Shown: positions 59,684 to 64,000 of the stretch, piece by piece
Layout: every line of letters begins with the position of its first letter
Numbering within the stretch: position 1 is the stretch's first letter
DNA from: Polytrichum commune
Taxonomy: Eukaryota > Streptophyta > Polytrichopsida > Polytrichales > Polytrichaceae
Length of the DNA stretch: 64,000 nucleotides
Reading direction: 5' to 3'
Assembly: GCA_950295325.1 (NCBI GenBank)
Contig: OX485809.1
Location: 1,056,001-1,120,000, forward strand
Translations under genes and position numbers: made by a program
The notes under the pieces: model-generated
Seen by the model: the letters and a program-made list of their open reading frames with translations, nothing else
Databases searched by the model: none
Told to the model about the DNA's origin: nothing

Positions 59684-60355
59684 GGTGGCGATTGGGTAGG
59701 TAAGATAAAACTTAAAATGTGAAGAGGGCAGATATTTGAACTGTTCAGTGTCCCAGTGGTTTGATACTAAGCCAACTACGGTTACTTCCAGGAGGTTTGG
59801 TCTCTTCTGATGTGCAATAAGTTCTGGAGAAAAACAATTTTGTCGATTAGAAAATCTTGTATAAATCCAATGTCATAAGAATGAGTTCAAGGCGACAAAA
59901 TGTCAATTTGTGACAAATTTTCAAAGAATAGATATGCAATCTTACACTTAGTTACCGAGGCACATGGTTCAACGAACCAACCTTGCCAACTCGCCAATTG
60001 GCGAACACTTTCAATTGACCACACTTTCTGTGTATCCGATCTGTTGTCAAATAAAAGTGTTAGATGAGGAGTACAAGGTGCGAGAATGTTGAAATAATGA
60101 TGAGATTCTCAACCTCCTTCCCTCCCTTTCTTCCTTCCTGCTGTCACACGGACCTGAAACCCACCCCAAAACCCTTGGGTTATCTAGACCACCAGGTATA
60201 GTAAATACATGACTCACACCAACGTTGGACCGGTATATAGGTGAATGCATGGTATCGATAATCAACATCAATGGACATGTGGTAGAAAATTAATTGAAGT
60301 AAACCAACTAATACGCAGTAGAAATTAATGTCATGCATCTACTTCTAAACTGAAG

Positions 60356-61041
60356 ATGAAGCTCAGATCTTCTGCACACATACATATCGTCCACTCAAAG
60401 GTTGCTCAAGTGCCAAATGTTTTGTCAATAAGGATCAATAAGGGAGGTGAACAGGGTGGCAGAGTGGAGGCCAAGAATTCACCAAACACTTGTCTCATGC
60501 AAACTATGCAAAATACAACAGCTAAAGCACGACTTGTCCTCTTTCTTCGTAGCTACCTCATGTCCATGTCTAGATCTGTAGAGCCTCACAAAGCCTCCAA
60601 AGCCTCGCAACATGATTCACCAGACAAAGCGTGTCCCAAAGAAGGACCAAGTGATGAATTACTCCATACTACACGACAGCAAGGTGAAATCCTGATGGTT
60701 AACCCTCATGTGCACAATGCCCATAGCTTGTAGTGATTTACGAGATAAAGACACGAGGAGAAGATCTATGCAAAGCATATGAGGAAATGAGGAGAACATG
60801 TGATCAATTCTTCCAAGCGTCAACAACAAGCACAATTGTGGAAACCTCAAGGGCAATTACTGTACACTTCACAAGAAGGGTAACCCCCATATGGCTCATG
60901 AATTCTACCTTGTGTGAGGAATATGCTTACCGGAGTTGTTATTATGATGATGATGCTGCATGCAGCGTTGAAGAGGAGCTGGTGAAGGATCGTCAACTGC
61001 TGGCGAAGACGAAGCTCAATTTGGTTCGTGAATACCGATGA
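60356..61041 (+). other. Two consecutive unrecognised ORFs
   Basis: Open stretches at 60356-60733 (125 codons) and 60733-61041 (102 codons) follow each other in different frames. The second contains an acidic-basic helical-looking piece (EDLCKAYEEMRRTCDQFF) and ends EEELVKDRQLLAKTKLNLVR. They could be exons of a small gene or a decayed mobile-element protein. No motif recognised, and I could not define splice sites. Confidence 0.25.
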
Positions 61042-61119
61042 AGCGGATCTTGGTCCGAACCCTAGAAGGGTTTAGCTGGCGAGTTACATGCACCGGAGCA
61101 CCTCCAACAGAAACATGGT

Positions 61120-62110
61120 ATAATTTACCACGTGCCCTAATTGGCAAGGATGGTACGTAAAGCTCATTACTCCCCATGCTTTTCTATCCATGTGACGAGC
61201 ATTTCATCCATAATTTATTTATTTTTAATTTAATTTTTTTTTCCGGAAAGATGTAGCAATCAATGCCTATAATCTTTGGTTTTTGTCCATGAGTAGACCA
61301 GTTATGCCCCATGTAGGGTTGGACTAAGTGGATGTCTCGTTGCTATTGTAGCGGTTGTCCTCTTGTTGGATATTTAGTTTGCGAAGGTTACGTGGTGATT
61401 TGCATGCACCAGGGAATCTCAAACAACACCATATAAAACACATTGTTGTGCTTGGCATGGTAAGAACCTCCTCCTCACAGTTTCTATCTATGTGGAGAGC
61501 ATTTCATCCATAACCTTTGATTCTTGTCCATGGGCAGACCGGTTATGCCTTGTGTAGGGTTGGATTAGGTGGATGTCTCATCCGTTACTCTCCTCTTGTT
61601 AAATATCTAGACTGCAAAGATTAGGTGGTGATTTGCATGCACGAGGGAATCTCTATCAACACCTAATAGACCACATTGTTGTGATTGGCATGGTAAGGAC
61701 CTCCTCCTAGCCTTTTCTATCTATGTGGAGAGCATTTCAACCATAACCTCTGGTTTTTGTCCCTGAGCAAACTAGTTATGTCCCATATAGGGCTCTAAGA
61801 GTAACTCGATGTCTCGATGCTATTGTGACTCGTTGTTTATTCTCCTCTTGTTGAATATGTGGTCCTAGAAAGCTTAGGTGGCGATTTGCATGCACCATGC
61901 ACCTCTATTAACACCTATGAATAGACCACATTGTTGTGATTGGCAAAGTAAGGAATTCCCCCTATGCTTTTCTATCTATGTGAAGAGCAATTCATCCATA
62001 AACATTGGACTTTGTACATGACCATAGTGGTTATGTTCCATAAAGGGCTAGAGTAGGTGGAAGTCTTGTTGTTATTGTAGCTCATCATCCACTCTCCTCT
62101 TGCCGGTTTA
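61120..62110. repeat. Tandem array, units of about 240 bp (left block)
   Basis: Units share CACATTGTTGTG.TTGGCATGGTAAG, CTATGTGGAGAGCATTTC, TTTTTGTCCATGAG, GTTATGCC..TGTAGGG and GTGATTTGCATGCAC. Anchor positions are near 61135, 61438, 61673 and 61925, so the spacing is about 235-300 bp. No ORF is kept between units. Confidence 0.75.
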
Positions 62111-62176
62111 TAACATGGATTGGTTAGCTACACTATCTATGATGAATACAGTGGGCATACTTATAGTGTGACCATG

Positions 62177-62817
62177 GGGGGTGCACTAGATTAAACACGT
62201 ATGACTATACGTGAGAGCACAAAAGGGGTAATAATTTGAACTTTGTTGTATGATATATACATATGTTGCACAAATTATAAATTTCTAACTTGTGGCTATG
62301 TACATGTATGGAAGGCCTTCAAAGAATATACAACATTTTCACTTGTATGGTGTTGTCACTAGACTTAATAGCATACATGCTTTTATTGGCTTATGTTGAT
62401 ATCAAAAAGGAATCAACAACAAGTGGACATATGATGTTATTCATTTGCTGGTAGACTCAGAAACAATAATTATATTAGCTTCTATGACATACATTGCAGA
62501 CTTAGATGCTTATGAGTTATATCTTGGGATGAAAAGGTCTTCAATTCCTTTATTGATGAATGCTAGGGTTTTGCATTGTACATATATGATAGAGGTTGAA
62601 ATGTTATTCAAAAGTATATTTGTATGCTTATGTCTATGACTATATATGAATATAATTTTTCTAAATATACACACATTGACTTGTATTTTTATCATTTAAA
62701 TTGTACATGTAATGCTAGATTCTACAAAAACCAAAAAAAAAAACTTTGCATATAAGGGGTGTTTAGAGTATGTTGTGAATGAATGTGATACTTGGTTTTA
62801 ATAAAAGGTGCACCCCT
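62177..62817. mobile_element. Family C miniature transposon, copy 2
   Basis: The ends GGGGTGCACTA and AAGGTGCACCCCT are inverted and resemble the 4693-5331 copy; internal shared blocks are GCACAAAAGGGGTAAT and GTGATACTTGGTTTTAAT. It lies between two blocks of the same tandem array. Confidence 0.7.
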
Positions 62818-63299
62818 AGGAGTGTGACTGACCCTTCGATGCACTATAGTGTGGTCCACAGTATATACCATGTATCAATATAGTGTGGAACCTAATAGTT
62901 GAGGGAATTGTTTTTGCATCAATATCTCCAAATCTATATCATACTAAAATAAATCAAAATTCGTAAAACCCTAATTCTACATAAAGAACATCTAACAAGG
63001 AAATCTATGGGAAAATGATGATTTCAAATTTGATAAAGCTTACTTTTAGAAATGGATTGAATATTTAATTCTTAGAATCAAAACTGCACAAGTAAGATAG
63101 GTGTGAATTGGATCTTAGTTTGATGAAAGTCTTTCAAATGCACACTATTTTCCATCCAATATAAATACTATAACCTACAATGCACTTTCATTGTTATATA
63201 CTAAGGGAACATAGTGTGCATCTTTAGTAATACCCCCGTTGTTCTATTGTTGGTTTCCTTGTTTATACTGTGGCCCACATTGTTTTCCATTATTAAATA

Positions 63300-64000
63300 A
63301 TGTGGTGAGTTGCATACACTTGAGCACCTCCAACAATAACCCAATAAGCCATGTTGCCCTAATTGGCAAGGTAAGTTACCACTTAGTTATGACTTTGGTC
63401 AATCATCCAAATGGGGAGCATTTCTAACAACTCTTGCCGTTTTGCTTCTCTATCCACATAGAGAGCAATGTATCAATGATCTCAAGTTTATGTCCATGAG
63501 CATATTGGAACTAAGGTATGTGGGTGTTCTTTGGTTCGTTTTCCATGTTCTCCAACTTCCACCGATTAAAGATACACAACAAAACTTGTGTTATATTAGC
63601 AAATCTACGATGAAACATCTACAAAAATCAGACTTCCCCTAATTTAGTTATGGTTATCGGAAGTGCATGTTTGTTGATTTCTTAACTATGTACATAGGTC
63701 CTCCCAATTACGTTCCCTATCAAGTGTAGAGTAGTTAATAATACTCGAAAACATAATCCAAACTCTTATAAACATGTGTCTTATGATGTTTGCTCTTTGA
63801 TCCTCATCGAACCACATACCAATCAAATATAGAGTTCTAATTAAGAAAATGAGCCACTTTAAGACCCATCTACCTTATGCCCCAAACAAAGCTAGAGTAG
63901 GTGGATGTCTCTTGCTATCGTAGCTCATCATCCACTCTTTTGCCAACAATCATGTAAGTAGTCCGGAAAGGTTTGCTCACAATTTGCCCAATAGACCACA
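63300..64000. repeat. Tandem array (right block), running off the window
   Basis: Resumes units of the 61120-62110 array (GAGCACCTCCAACA, GCCCTAATTGGCAAGG, AGAGTAGGTGGATGTCTC, TAGCTCATCATCCACTCT) and ends in AATAGACCACA at the window edge. A fragment of the TAAGGTAGATG-type repeat (63770-63885, CCCATCTACCTTATG) sits inside. The stretch 62818-63299 shows nothing I recognise. Confidence 0.65.

Overview
This window is nuclear DNA from a plant. The genes have many GT-AG introns, chloroplast- or mitochondrion-type leader peptides, a telomere-like AAACCCTA promoter motif, and long AT-rich, repeat-filled spacers. The gene set is plant-like: an IDH5-type NAD-isocitrate dehydrogenase, the RID1 DEAH helicase, a plastid-type ketol-acid reductoisomerase and a cyanobacterial-type DUF1818 protein. 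A bacterial-type Ohr peroxidase with a mitochondrial-looking leader, and a methyltransferase-bearing LTR retroelement, hint at an early-diverging land plant or a streptophyte relative rather than a flowering plant. That placement is inference.

Layout. 1-3.4 kb: an unrecognised two-exon Ser/Asn-rich protein gene (+), with degenerate copies of its last exon downstream. 6.4-10.6 kb: NAD-IDH catalytic subunit (-), seven exons, with a tandem-repeat array just upstream of its start. 10.7-18.3 kb: AT-rich, gene-free, with small transposons. 18.4-25.1 kb: twelve-exon RID1-type DEAH helicase (+). 25-30 kb: gene-free, several miniature transposons and a CCCACCCATG minisatellite. 30-39.5 kb: a Ty3/gypsy-type retroelement. 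40.4-46.1 kb: eleven-exon ketol-acid reductoisomerase (+). 46-55 kb: gene-poor, with a two-part UBX-domain gene or remnant (-). 55.4-58.3 kb: seven-exon DUF1818 protein (+). 59.2-59.7 kb: intronless Ohr/OsmC peroxidase (-). 60-64 kb: two unrecognised ORFs and a tandem array of about 240 bp units split by a miniature transposon.

The standout is the retroelement at about 30.0-39.4 kb. Its protein runs in one reading frame from an ATG at 31932 to 39156: Gag with two zinc knuckles, aspartic protease, a complete DNMT3/DRM-like cytosine-5 DNA methyltransferase, reverse transcriptase, RNase H, integrase, and a C-terminal PHD finger where many plant gypsy elements carry a chromodomain. Nine internal stop codons but no frameshift break this frame. 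So the copy is probably dead but young, and the family architecture (a DNA-methylation writer plus a histone-reader module in a retrotransposon) is clear. DNMT-carrying retrotransposons have been reported in dinoflagellates and a charophyte alga; the PHD addition is the part I cannot place.

The host genes are metabolic and housekeeping: mitochondrial TCA cycle (IDH), RNA processing (RID1), branched-chain amino-acid synthesis in plastids (KARI), an uncharacterised plastid protein (DUF1818) and organic peroxide detoxification (Ohr). They do not form one pathway. I found no tRNA or rRNA genes and no CRISPR. Exon borders were set by hand from splice sites, phase continuity and family conservation, not by transcript evidence.
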